A stretch of DNA of 35,139 nucleotides from Phaeoceros laevis (GCA_049999765.1 JBNGIQ010007604.1:17392-52530); one strand, 5' to 3'. Shown: positions 1 to 10,932, numbered from the stretch's first letter. Numbers and translations are program-made. Notes: generated by a model not told the origin, from the letters alone.

Positions 1-1153
1 CGAATTCCGCAGGGCGTCAATCGGAGTGCTGCCATTGCTGTGAGTGATGCTGCTGTTCTCAACAATCACCAAGAAAAGTGATCCAGGACCGTATTTTTGG
101 GTTCGAACTCGGCCCGCGTCGACTTACAGCCCGCGTGACGTGGCCCCCTCCTGAAAGCCTGCTAGAGCCCGCTCCTCTCTCTTTCTCCGCTGCTCTCTGC
201 TGACGTGGCAGAGCCTCTTCGCTGCTCTCTGCCGACGTGGCCTGCGCTCCTTTTCCCACGGTCCGCCTTTTAATCTCGTGCGAGATCGTAATACGTTGGC
301 TCTCTGAGGGTCATCCTAACGAGACTGAGTCAGGACTCAGGAGCTTGACTCCCAATAGTAGTACGAAGAATAGAGTTGAATGATTGAATGTCGCGGAATC
401 TGCGACATTCCTCCGTACTTGTTGAACGCTATCGTGAAGATTAGTGAACCAAGTTCAACCAACCATTGCTGGATATAAAATACACAGAGAAACGTGGCGA
501 ACATGCTAAGCCACCGCACTTACCATCTAGTACTGCTGCATCCTGCACACATGGAGTTCTGGATAGGAAAGTGAGCTTTCTCATTCATAATTTCATAGCG
601 AGCAAACATATAGCTACTCGGGCCTTCTCACATGCACGGCTCTCACACAGCATGTCTCTAATTTTGCAACAACTTTACAGCCAAAGCTGTGACAAGGAGC
701 CTGGATTACATTGCATTCTCAAAAGCAGCTGACCAATGCGTTCACAGCCAAAGCACGACCAAACAGTCACTGCCATTTACCAAGCATCACGCATTCAATA
801 GTTCATGACCAGACAAGCAAGAAAATGAGAAGGCCGATTTGTGTTGGTAAAAAATGTTTTTACAACCCATCAGATCTGTTGGCCACAGAAAACAGCGTAC
901 ATCCCATGCTGTGCCAGCGACCTCCACGAGGCCAACCTGTAACTAGCCTAGGCTGAAATGCGTCGGATACAATTGGTACCCTCTTGCAAAGAATGATGAC
1001 ACGGAATAAGATTCCGCCAAAAAGCCAGACACCTCCCACAGTCTGGAAACCGAGCTCACTATTCACTTTAGTATACATCCGCTAAACTGCATTAACAGAC
1101 CCTACACCAATTACTTTAGCAGGCAGGCTTGGCTTTTCTACCAAAGGTGAGGA
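1..1153. other. Non-coding left flank
   Basis: I see no recognisable protein here. The first 300 bases are CT-rich and carry three TGACGTGG-type elements, listed separately, so they may be the promoter of a gene lying to the left of the window. The part next to 1153 is probably the 3' untranslated region of the DRE2 gene, which reads leftwards and stops at 1154. Short open frames on both strands have no family resemblance. Confidence 0.5.
136..241. promoter_or_regulatory. Cluster of three TGACGTGG-type bZIP elements
   Basis: TGACGTGGC occurs at 136-144 and 201-209, and CGACGTGGC at 233-241. The last two lie inside a 21-bp direct repeat (189-209 and 221-241) with one mismatch. ACGTGG cores preceded by TG are known plant G-box/ABRE and C-box hybrid sites for bZIP factors. 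That this cluster is functional, and which gene it serves, is inference. Confidence 0.45.
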
Positions 1154-3030
1154 CTAGACCCCCATGTTATGTTCTGTGCCACCGAGAGAGATCTGTTGGC
1201 CAGTCTGATTAGCAAAACTGTAGAAAGCACCGTTCAGTACTCTCAGTCCAGAAGTTGTCATAGCGAAGTCTAAACGTCTGCGGTCAGCAATGCTCCTGAC
1301 AAAGCGATCTGTACATGAAATGCAACAAGGGCAATGGTTATCACACTGAACCACATACATAGTTCGTCCACTCAAAGACTGCATGACTTCAAGAGTCTGC
1401 AAATGCATGACTTGCTCAAGAGTCCGTACCTTCTCCCCCAGCTTGAAGGGTGGCAATCCCTTGTAGGGGCAGCCGCTGCATCGAAATGCATCTCCAAGAC
1501 CACACTGCATACAAATAAGAACCACGTAAGATGAAATAGAAGTAGCCTTAAAATGTACGTACACTAATTTAGCCTGGTACTTACACTGCCACAGGCGGAC
1601 TTAGGATTGTTTAGCTGGGCAGCAGTCAGTTTGCCACTTTCTTCTGCAGCTTCCATCTCAGCCCGGCCACAGGTACAGTTCTTGCAAGCTTTCTTTCCAG
1701 CCTTACCAACATCACAATCATCATCAACTGCACAAACAACTATTCTCCGTGAGAACACACCACAACCCCACAAATCGCGAAACAGCTGGCTCACACTAGT
1801 TAAGCCCGTGCAAGTCACACACCTGGTAATACTGGAGGTTTGCGATCCTCCTCTGTCAATAACTCATCCTCATCCACGAGTTCATCATCAATGTCCGTCC
1901 CAGAAACCTGCCAAAAGGATGACCCATTCGAAGAAGGCAGCTTGAAGTCAAACTTCAACTCGTTCATTTCCTCCGAGGCCAGCTTCACAGCCGCGCCATT
2001 ACTTTTGACCTTCAAGTCTGTCATACAATGCCAGTGCAAATGCCATGTCAGACAGCACGTACATACCAAAAAGAAACGGTTAAACAACTGGCCACAACTG
2101 ATGGGGTGTGCGGTAGTACCCTGCTTGGCGCTGTTCTTCTTTAGCCCAAACGACTCCCCGGTCGTCCATGTAGGCTTCTGCACCCTAACCTGCAAGATGC
2201 AAAGCAGTTGGATATAAAAGGGTTCACCATCAGACTTGGGACAAAATCTCCATCAGCAAGGATGCAGCAGTTTAGAAATGATCAAAACGCAGAGAATGTA
2301 TTGATTGGCACATACAGCCACATGCTGGAACAGTGGGCCCAGCGACGAGTGTGCGGACTCAGCACTCAGAGACGTGAAAGTGGATGCAAGTCCAACTCCT
2401 TCAACAGAGTCGTCCACCCTGGCTTCCACAAACCCAGCAAGTAGCAGGTTCCGCTCCAATACAGCCTGAGTCTGAACGGATGTTCGCAATTGTTCAAGTC
2501 TCTGACAATGCCGCAGAATCAGCAGTCTGAGGTTCAAGACTCTGAAGTAAAAGCACGGCCAACAAGGGCAGGAGGAGGGCCTGCAGATAGAGAGTAGAGA
2601 TCATACTTGGGCTTCTGTTGTCGATGCAGCTCTTCTAGCAAGGGGCTCCTGCACCAACAAAGTGCCGCCTGGCCTCAACACTTTCACAATCTCGTTGAGC
2701 TTGGAAGTTGAATGATACCCAGGGGTTTCAGCAAGTGAGATGAAGACGTCTACGGACAGAGGAGCTGCCTTCAACTCCACACCTGTAACAACATAAAGCA
2801 ATTATATCAGCCTGAGAAAATGGTGCCCCAGAAACAACCCTCCCCTTCGATATTGAAAGGAACACACTCGGCTTTGAGAAGTGTGGAAGCCGACCTGTTG
2901 CTTGAGTGATGACGGCGACGTCCTTGCCTGGACCAAGCTTGTCCTCAAAGGTTCTGACGGCCCACAGAACAACTCTGGCTGGCAGAGCGGCAACATCTGT
3001 GACAAGGAGGACAGCTGCATCGGTAGCCAT
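1154..3030 (-). CDS. DRE2: Anamorsin/DRE2, cytosolic Fe-S assembly protein
   Basis: DRE2 (CIAPIN1) takes electrons from the diflavin reductase TAH18/ATR3 for cytosolic and nuclear Fe-S cluster assembly. Hand-built exons: 3030-2895, 2782-2607, 2471-2316, 2189-2120, 2017-1823, 1727-1585, 1504-1430 and 1192-1154. They total 990 nt, or 329 residues, close to the family's usual length. The N-terminal part is the methyltransferase-like fold ([10 protein letters not shown], then [11 protein letters not shown]). A linker follows, with [14 protein letters not shown] and [10 protein letters not shown]. The C-terminal CIAPIN1 domain has the CX9CX2CXC cluster site ending in CKNCTC and the twin CX2C site in [15 protein letters not shown]. 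The last exon is tiny (13 codons including stop) and lies beyond a 237-bp intron; the join GEK/ISLGG matches the usual ending GEKVxLS. The donor at 2316 (GCT/GTATGT) is the least certain junction and adds several residues to the linker. The ATG at 3030 is the first in frame and fits the family N-terminus. Confidence 0.93.
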
Positions 3031-4918
3031 GGCTCAAAATGGCAGCTGAGAGTGCGTCGGTGCGCTACTTAGTACCTGGCAGCCAGCAATACAAAGCAGA
3101 CCGGAGTGCGAATTTAGATAGGACGGTAGCAGAAGGCAAAGAGGGCACGCAAACTGCCAGAGAAAACTGGTGCAGAAAACGAATGTGGCAGCCCACTCAC
3201 GTCCAGATGATGAAGCCAAGAGGTCCGTCACAGGAACGACTAACTGACCCTTTGCTGAATTCAGAAGCCAAGGGGGGACTCCTTCTTATCTCTGTGCCCA
3301 TGCACGGGATAGGGCAAGGATTGGAAGATGAGTGGCCCCCCGGCATGGTGACAGCGCAGCAGCAAAAGAGGCATGGACCAGAAGAGATGGAGAGAGAGGG
3401 CGGCAGGACATCCGTGCATGCAGGCTACACTGCCTTTCAAGGACGCATAACGCAAATCTCGCCACAGCCGTAGGCAGAGAAACTGAGCTGAGCAGACATC
3501 ATAGAATAGCAAAACAAAAGAATGACCAAAGGCACAAGAGATGGCAGGCGACGGGTGCATGCACGCGACCCGACGGCAGCAAACCGCACCCACCCTTGGG
3601 AATTGGCAGCAGCAGCAGCAGCAGAAGCAGCTCTAACAGGCCCAGCGCAACACCGGCAAGGACAACATTTATCGAGCGGAAACCCTCCCAGCCAGGAGGC
3701 AGTGGGGCCAAGAGCGTCAGGAGGGGCAGAGACTTACCTCACCTGGAAGCGGAGGAGAAGAGAGCAGTCTAAGCGGAGAGGCAGCAGCGGCAGCTCCAGG
3801 AGAGAGGTAGAGGATGAATGGCAATCCCGGGAAGATCCTTATATGGAGCTGGCAAAGCAGAACGGATTGATTGGGAGCAGTACCGCAAAGCGGTGGCCTT
3901 GGCAGGTGAGAAAAGGAGAAAAAGATGGGGAATTCGTCCAATCCTCCGGCGCCGAGTCTTGCGGTCTCGGGTGTGCAGTCAGTCGTCTCTCTGTCTGTCT
4001 GCGTGTCTTTGCTGGCGGTGGTGTCTGATCGCCTGCCGCTGCAACCTTCCCGCTCGCAGGGTGCAGGAGCTCCCAGCTCTGCTCCTTCCTAATTCCTGCG
4101 CCTTCCTCGCCTGGCCGCCTGCGGCTGATGGATTCACTAACTTTTGTGCTGACGTGCGAGGGAATGTTCTAACCGCTCCCCGCTGTCCCCAGGTCCCCTC
4201 GGTCCCTCTGCCTCGGCGACCGGTCGCCCGCGATGCACGCCTTCCCCACGCGCCGCCGACCGCTCCACGCGTGCTGCCCTCGCCAGCGACATGAGGTGCC
4301 GCGCCTCATGGAGTCACCAGAGTCGCCACGCGGCGCGGATCTGGCTGCTGACGTGGACTCAAGCTTCACAACGTGGCGCTCCAGCTAACCCCTGTCATTG
4401 ATGCAAGGGATCCATGGAACCAGACCGACATGCCGGCTCCGGCTCCAGGTACTCATCATTGGAACCTGGCCGCGAAGCCTCGAGAGCTTTCGGACCAACC
4501 GTTTCGTTTACAGTGGAGCCCACGCTACACTCTTCCCTTTGTTAGTTAACATTCCCAACAACAGGCCTCACTAATCACCTGTAAAGATGCAACAATGAGC
4601 CTCGGTTACTGAGACGCATCTTTAAGTGTTATGTGGCAATGTCCGCACCGTACGTGGACAGAGCCTGTGCATCTGACACGGTTTATACTCCTCGCATTCT
4701 TTCTGTCTGCCGCTTGTGAGCAGCTTCTGCTTGTGTACAGTTATCATAGATTTACACTAACAGATCATTCTCCGAGCCGCGACAAGAAATCATGTGTTAC
4801 GCCATCCACGACACCCCTGCAACCTGCCTGCCCGCTTGGGCCTTGGCCAGGCCCTGCCGCATATGTAGCAGCAAACCATTAGTAGCACAAAAGCTTGACG
4901 TCTTCCAAGGGAACCTGA
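3031..4918. other. GC-rich intergenic region between DRE2 and ferrochelatase
   Basis: This holds the upstream region of DRE2 and the downstream region of the ferrochelatase gene, both read leftwards. Many long overlapping open frames exist because the DNA is GC-rich. They overlap one another in several frames and resemble no family, so I call none. A (GCA)n microsatellite sits at about 3606-3624. ACGTGG-like sites recur near 4350-4375. The 5' untranslated region of DRE2 probably starts within the first few hundred bases. Confidence 0.45.
3606..3624. repeat. (GCA)n microsatellite
   Basis: Six consecutive GCA units plus one base. No recognised reading frame spans it, so it is probably an upstream non-coding repeat. 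Confidence 0.7.
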
Positions 4919-7487
4919 TCAGTGAACCCGTGGCAAGAGCCCCCACTGGTGCAACAACCCTTGCCCTGTTGTCACCTCCAGCACCAAAAGGCCGAGGACG
5001 GCGAGCATGGCAACCCGCCCGTTCCATGTTTCTGCACTCTTTGTCCACCCCCACTCCCACACAGCCACAGGTGCCGGCAACTCCCTGCGCAGCGCATCAT
5101 ATGTTGCCAGTAACTGCTCCACACTCGCCAAAGGCACAAGGGACTGCGGGAAAAGCAAGCCAAGCAGAAGGGTCAGCAACATATGCTGCGTCTGCACTGG
5201 GAAGGAGCTGGCGAAGTCCCAATTGAGTGTCCTGAGCTTACCTGTCGGGCTTCCAGGTTGGAAACGGCCATGGCCCCCACATAAGGCAGTGCCTCAATCA
5301 CTGCATCAGCCAAGTCGTTGATGAAGGTGGGCTCGCAGTTCAATGCTGGGACTCTGCCCCAGTTGACGATGCCGGATGCAAGGGCAAGCTCCCTGTACTC
5401 CATGTCAATCTCCTCCAGAGTCTCGATGTGCTCACTCACAAAACTGGATCACAGTTACAGCCTTAGCACCACTTTGCATGAAATGCACAAGATGAACTGG
5501 GAAGCAGGTGAATAACACCAACCTGATTGGAACTGCCAATAAATTCTTCACCCCCTTCTTGCCAAGTAACCTGATTGTATCATCTGTATATGGCTTCAAC
5601 CACTCAACAGGTCCGACCCTACTCTGCATCACAAACGCCAACTACTGGATAACCTAGCCCCCAAGGCTTGCAAATATGACTGGATGAGGCACCGTCTTAT
5701 CCAGCCTAAACCAAACGCATTGAATGCTGACCTGGTATGCTAAAGTGTGGTCGCAAGTAACTCCACGTTTTACTAGCTCTGTCATTATAAGATCCACACA
5801 CTCCTCCATTTCTGCTTTGTATGGGTCACCTGCTTCTTCCACGTAGGAAACAGGTACACCATGCGCACTGAAAAAAATGTTCACCTGCAACAGAATTCCC
5901 TTCAGTTTCTAACACCCTTCCTATTCCTTGCTCCCAAAGCCTCAAATGGGTGCTCCAGACAAGACAACTAGCAACTGCCCTGTCTTCCTGACATGCCCTG
6001 TCCAGTGCTGTAAGCCCAAACCAGAGGAGGAGAAGGACGATGCACACCTTGTCCGGTGATTCAAATTTTTTCAACTCCTGCTGTATCAAGTTTGCCATGG
6101 ACTGCACATAGCCTTCCCGCTGAAACCATGAAGGGATAACAGTATGCTGCATGTTCACGAGATACTCATCCTCCCTGCAAGAAGATGCACAAAACATTGG
6201 GGAATAAATGGCAGTGCATGACAGCTAGATACCAGACAAGAAGCCGTAATAAAGTGCCATTAAGCAGCAAGAACTGATACATGCTGCACCTGCAACAATA
6301 CCAACCTAAAAATGTTTTCCAGGAGACGTAAGCTAGAACCACTGGTGGAGATGGAGAACTGGGGATACAGGGGCAAAACAACCAGCCTTGTGATTCCGTC
6401 CCTCTTTATCTGCAGGAGTACCACAGAGAACCCGGTGAGAGAGAACATTCTTTCGTCTTTGCTGCTCACCACTAGGAGCAAGTATCCCAAGTCTTCAACT
6501 GCCTTCTACTGCAGTGCATGCCTTGAGCTGCTTTGCTGAGCTTTACGGCGACCACAGATGCCATGCAGAGACTGCCTTTCACATTATATCTTCACTACGC
6601 TACATTTCCCTTTTGATCCCAGCCACACGGCTACCTACCAGCTCAATGGCCTCCTCAGTAAATGGATGCCAATAGCGCATCCCCACGTAGACATGAGCCT
6701 TGACATCCTTCCTGGCCAAAGCCTCTCTAAGAGCTTCAGCCTGCACAGGCAAAACAGAAAAAGCAGATAAGATCAGCACACTGCAATCTCTCTTCGACTG
6801 CTGAGCAGAAAGTTAAACGTAAGTAGCAAGAGTAGTATTGACCTGCTCATCCGTGATCTTGCGAAGAGGTGATCCTCCACCTATAGCTGCGTATCCTTCA
6901 GCACTCTTCGGAGCTCGTAGAGTTGAAATGAACGTAGCAAGTGGCCGCTGCAGGAAGTTGAATAGCCTAGGCAGCCTCAAGATGTCCTGTAAACCACAGA
7001 AACTGCTCGTCACGTCAATATGCACACATTTCTTGCCTGATGCCAGAATGTCAGAATCAGGGCAAGGGAGACGTGGGCTCACCGGGTCTGCAAACAAATT
7101 ATACAAGAAGGGTTGCACATCTTCCAGTGACTCCGGTCCCCCCAGATTGAGCAGCAAAACTCCAACCCTCTCATCCTTGCCCTTTTCACCGTTGATCCTG
7201 CCGGCAGCCTCGACTGTGCTCTCCAGAGCCGATGACACGGCTGTCCTGGACACCGGCTGCCTGCTCACATTCTTGTTCGTGGAATCACATCGTACGGCCA
7301 TCTGAGGAAAATTGCCCCTGCACGAGGCCTTTTGATCCCATAAAGCCTGGCTCTTTGCACCCGAGAGTTTGACAGCACGGGATCTTCTACATAGCCCCTC
7401 AACGCTGCCCCCTGCATCCCTGCACGGCACCACACACGGCACTGGTGGATGGTGCTTAATATTGGTGCCTGGACATATCCGTGCCAT
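4919..7487 (-). CDS. Ferrochelatase with C-terminal CAB (LHC-like) tail, plastid
   Basis: Ferrochelatase inserts ferrous iron into protoporphyrin IX, the last step of heme synthesis. Exons: 7487-7083, 6986-6843, 6740-6639, 6409-6306, 6174-6048, 5884-5732, 5623-5523, 5443-5242 and 5143-4919. They total 1563 nt, or 520 residues. The first 85 or so residues are basic and Ser/Ala-rich, as expected of a plastid transit peptide. The enzyme body starts at [17 protein letters not shown]. Visible motifs are [47 protein letters not shown], the active-site FFSAHGVP (His), [13 protein letters not shown] and [14 protein letters not shown] (active-site Glu). A linker then leads to [19 protein letters not shown], the light-harvesting-like helix with the chlorophyll-binding ExxNxR pattern, so this is a plant FC2-type isoform. 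ATG 7487 is the first in frame after a TAA. A telo-box (TTAGGGTT on the + strand) lies 55 bp upstream. Confidence 0.95.
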
Positions 7488-7541
7488 AGCCTTGGAAGAG
7501 CAGCCTGCTTCAGCAATCAATGGCCAGCTGATTCTCGTCGT

Positions 7542-7549
7542 TTAGGGTT
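7542..7549 (-). promoter_or_regulatory. Telo-box (AACCCTAA) in ferrochelatase leader
   Basis: TTAGGGTT on the + strand reads AACCCTAA in the direction of the gene, about 55 bp before its ATG. Telo-boxes are known promoter or leader elements of many plant housekeeping and translation genes. Function here is inferred from position. Confidence 0.4.
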
Positions 7550-8853
7550 GAGCGACTCCGCTCCTTGTGCAGCAACCAGTCGAGTCCGCAGGACAATGAT
7601 AACTCTGCTCAGCTAAGCCGACTTGCTGCGTCTCCATATTGACCGTTGTTCCTCAAAGACTACGAGCTCCGTTTCGTGGAGGTAGAGGCCCCAGTGTATT
7701 TGGGGGTGTTGACAAAAGTAGAGTGAAGTGGCCTGGTTGCTTCTTTGCCTGCCTGTCCTTCCTTATCTCACCCGAGCCTCTGTACGGTTTAGGGGGCTGA
7801 TCTGCGTCCAGACGTTTGCCTCAGATTGTCCCAGAGCAACATCAGATAGCGAGGCATTTCAGATGAGGAGGAGAACTTGGAAGTTCCTGCATGTTTGCCC
7901 ATGTTTTGCACCTCAAGGGTTTAAGATGTGGTTTAGAAGGAAATTGTCTCGCCTCTGGAGAGGCGAATAGCTTTCTCTGATTCGACTCCTTTTTCTGTTT
8001 CGTCTGCACGAGATGGTCCATCAAACAAGGTTTTTGGCCAAGGCATGACAACTCGTAGCAAGATCGGAGCTTAGGCAGCGTTGCAATCTCGTTATGGCTG
8101 ACTGGATGGTGCTCAGCGACCGCCGCACCGGTGTGGATCCAATAGCGGATGCCGTTGCTTACTTTGTGGCCTGCACAAGTTCAACTTTCAACTTCCTGCT
8201 CGGACAAGAGCACCTCTATCTGGCCCAAGTAATGATAAATTCTGGCCTTGTATGTCTCCATTCCCAGCGAGGCCAGACACGGAATTGTGGAACTGCTGCA
8301 TCATGGACTGCTTTTCCCCTGCCACAAGTCTACTATGAGTGCCCGGGCAGCAATCTGCACCAGCGCGCATCTTGTTTCAGAGGAAGATTGAAGTCTGCGA
8401 ATCCAGGTGTCATCCAAACAATCATTGTGAGAATCACCCAGCTACGAAAATCACCCAGCTCTGCCAATGAACAACCCCCTGCAACATGGCACGAAAACCA
8501 GGTACAGGATCTTACCAGTTTAATGCGTCTATATCTCCTGAGCAGGCTCCAGTGATCTTGACTGTTCTGCTGCCCTGAATTGACCAACTTTGCAAATTAT
8601 TTCAGCGGAGCTTTGGCGAAGATTAGCATGTGGTTGAAAGATATACGCAAGGTGAAAGTGCGATGCCTGGAGGCGTAGCGCCGTTCTGCGGCCAAGTACG
8701 TGTGGAACAACTGTGCCTCGAGGATTTCACAAATCCAGATCAGTTTTGGGATTACAGAAGCAAGAGTGTAAGCTGGCAACTTGTTCGAGTCCCTCGATGA
8801 TGGATGATGGCTGTCATTTCGCCGCTGATTATTCTTGATGGTTTACCTTGCAG
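7550..8853. other. Shared upstream region of ferrochelatase and PPR locus A
   Basis: The two genes diverge from here. A 153-codon open frame from 8094 (+) and shorter ones on the other strand have no family resemblance. The right end, CTTGCAG at 8847-8853, looks like a splice acceptor for the PPR exon that follows. An unrecognised first exon of locus A may therefore lie in this stretch. Confidence 0.4.
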
Positions 8854-10746
8854 CTGCATCTCAAGTCGTCCGAAAGCTTTCAGGACGCAATTTGGTTCAA
8901 CAATTCTAAGATTTCGAAATGTGTGAAAAGGGGCCCAGGCTGGAAGACATTACCCCTACGTGCTGGTAAAGTCAAAAGTAGGATTAGCTGCTTAGGTGCA
9001 GGCAGGAATGAACTGGCCACAAGATTGGTAAAGCGGGACGAATATTCGTGGACAGCAGTTATATCACATCATATCAAGTCTGGGCATTGTAGACAGGCTC
9101 TGAGAATCTATGAGGAAATGCTGGCTTGCAAAGTGAAACCTAGCTCATACACCTTTGTTGCTGTTTTGAAGGCATGCTGTACCTTACAGGACCTGGACAA
9201 GGGAAAAAAAATTCATGCCGATGTGGTTAGAAGTGGGTTCGAGTCTGTTCTATTTGTGGCAACCGTGTTGGTTGACATGTATGCAAAATGTGGCAGCCTG
9301 GTGGATTCTAGGAACGTCTTTGAGAAGATGGCTTATAGGGATGTGGTTTCCTGGAACTGTATGATCTTGGGGTATGCCCAGATGCGAGATGGTGAAATGG
9401 CCTTAAACTTGTACAACCGGATGCAACAGGACAACATCTTACCAGATCACCGAACTTTTGTTGGTGTTCTGAAGGGTTGCAATGACTTGGCAGTTCTGGA
9501 AGAGAAGAGGACGCATGTAAAGAAGAGGACCTTGGAGCAAGTCAGAGCGATTCACTCACACATAGTGAAGAGAGGATATGAATCCAATGTGTTCGTGGGG
9601 ACTATGCTGGTGGATGTGTATGCGAAGTGCGGGACTCTGGGAGATGCCAGAAGTGTCTTTGAGAAAATGCAGCGTCATACTGTGGTTTCTTGGACAGCCA
9701 TGATCTTTGGGTATGCCCTCATGGAAGAGGGTGAAGTGGCTTTGGAGCTATTTGCCAGGATGCAACAAGAAGGCCTCACACCCAACGAAAGGACATTCGT
9801 TGGAGTACTCAAGGCCTGCGGTAGTATGGCCGGACTGGAGAAAGGTAAGGAGATTCACTCCCAAATCTCCAAAATCGGACTCGACGGTATGGATCATCCA
9901 ATTCTGTGGAACACTCTTATTGACATGTACAGTAAATGTGGTAGCATGGAAGATGCACAGCAGGTGTTCGATGCATTGCCTGTGCGGGACACTGTGACAT
10001 GGGGTGCATTAATTGCAGGATATGCCCGCAGCGGAGAGAATGAAGTTGTCTTTGATCTGTTTCAAAAGATGAAGCAGCAAGGTCTGCAACCAGACAGCAT
10101 CACATTTCTCTGCGTCCTAACTGTATGCAACCATATGGGTTTGGTAGACAAGGGCCAGAAATACTTTGAGGCCATGTGCAGAGACCATGGCATTACACCA
10201 AGCCTTGAGCACTACACATGTATGATTGATCTCCTTGGCCGTGCAGGCAGAGTAAGCAAGGGGATGGAGATGCTCGAGATGATGCCTTTCCAACCGGACG
10301 GTGTGGTATGGATTGCTATTCTGGGTGCTTGTCGAAAGTGGAATAAGGTAGAGCTTGGAAGACGAGCATTTGACTCTGCGGTGAGGTTGGATCAAACTGA
10401 TGCTAGAGCGTATCTCTTGATGTCCAGTATCTATGCGGCTGCTAATATGCATGAGGCGGCAGAGGAGATCCAGGAGATGAGAGTGAGGACACGGGCATGG
10501 AAGCAGGCTGGACAGAGCTGGTGGGCAAACACCAGCGGACTCGTGCAGTCTTTCGTGGTAGCTGACCGAAAGCATCCTGAAAATGAACGCATACACTTCA
10601 AGTTGCGGCGGCTTCATGTTAGAATGAGCGAGGAAGGCTACATACCTCGTCTTGACATTCTGTTGCAAGACACATCGGCGGAGGAAATTTCTTACGGACA
10701 TACTCAGAAGCTGGCAATAGCGTACAGGATTTTGAATGTGCTGTAA
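8854..10746 (+). CDS. PPR locus A: PLS-class PPR protein, E/partial DYW, 5' incomplete
   Basis: PLS-class PPR proteins bind single-stranded organellar RNA and usually direct editing. From DEYSWTAVISHH onward, S, P and L motifs alternate (VVSWNCMILGYAQM, FVATVLVDMYAKCGS, YTFVAVLKACCTL). E motifs follow (VVWIAILGACRKWNKVELG), then a degenerate PG box (GQSWWANTSG) and the start of a DYW domain (RKHPENERIHFKLRRL). The exon stays open back to a TGA at 8836-8838 but has no ATG before the first PPR motif, while a good acceptor ends at 8853. Either an upstream exon supplies the start or the 5' end is lost. The DYW domain breaks off: the HSE signature reads HTQ, so the zinc-site/catalytic Glu is Gln, and TAA falls 13 codons later. 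In the +1 frame the DNA continues GTPVHLVQLPVCCG, the decayed next part of the domain. Any remaining function would be RNA binding without its own deaminase. Locus B converges from the right. Confidence 0.75.
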   Translation: MHLKSSESFQDAIWFNNSKISKCVKRGPGWKTLPLRAGKVKSRISCLGAGRNELATRLVKRDEYSWTAVISHHIKSGHCRQALRIYEEMLACKVKPSSYTFVAVLKACCTLQDLDKGKKIHADVVRSGFESVLFVATVLVDMYAKCGSLVDSRNVFEKMAYRDVVSWNCMILGYAQMRDGEMALNLYNRMQQDNILPDHRTFVGVLKGCNDLAVLEEKRTHVKKRTLEQVRAIHSHIVKRGYESNVFVGTMLVDVYAKCGTLGDARSVFEKMQRHTVVSWTAMIFGYALMEEGEVALELFARMQQEGLTPNERTFVGVLKACGSMAGLEKGKEIHSQISKIGLDGMDHPILWNTLIDMYSKCGSMEDAQQVFDALPVRDTVTWGALIAGYARSGENEVVFDLFQKMKQQGLQPDSITFLCVLTVCNHMGLVDKGQKYFEAMCRDHGITPSLEHYTCMIDLLGRAGRVSKGMEMLEMMPFQPDGVVWIAILGACRKWNKVELGRRAFDSAVRLDQTDARAYLLMSSIYAAANMHEAAEEIQEMRVRTRAWKQAGQSWWANTSGLVQSFVVADRKHPENERIHFKLRRLHVRMSEEGYIPRLDILLQDTSAEEISYGHTQKLAIAYRILNVL

Positions 10747-10815
10747 CGGAACCCCTGTGCACCTGGTGCAACTTCCGGTATGTTGCGGTATGTGGGGATG
10801 GGCACTGTTCGTACT
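10747..10815 (+). pseudogene. Frameshifted remnant of DYW deaminase domain
   Basis: Directly after the TAA of PPR locus A, the +1 frame reads GTPVHLVQLPVCCGMWGW. This lines up with the GTP-x-R-[VL]-x-K-N-L-R-V-C-G-D-C-H stretch that follows HSEKLAIA in intact DYW domains. The match is partial and the CxxC zinc site is not preserved. I read it as decayed coding sequence, not as an exon. Confidence 0.55.
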
Positions 10816-10932
10816 GGGGAACCCTTTGGCTCGTGTGGAGACACCCGTAAAGAATGTGGTAACAGCACCTGAAAGATAATTAACCTCTGATGACTTGAAG
10901 CCCAAGATTAGAGAACTCCCCTTACACACCAC

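Noticed and set aside
1361-1430. A 51-bp intron in DRE2 leading to [10 protein letters not shown]
   Set aside because: It is shorter than every other intron here, and its ending does not stop in the family manner; the 237-bp intron gives the expected short tail.
3039-4294. Several long overlapping + strand open frames upstream of DRE2
   Set aside because: They overlap in different frames in GC-rich DNA, show low-complexity Arg/Ser/Ala composition and no family motif.
1154-7487. DRE2 and ferrochelatase as an iron-metabolism gene cluster
   Set aside because: Both touch iron, but two neighbouring genes with separate promoters almost 1.9 kb apart are not evidence of a functional cluster.
8094-8555. 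A 153-codon + strand open frame between ferrochelatase and PPR locus A
   Set aside because: No recognisable domain, and open frames on the opposite strand cover the same bases; it could at most contain a leader exon.
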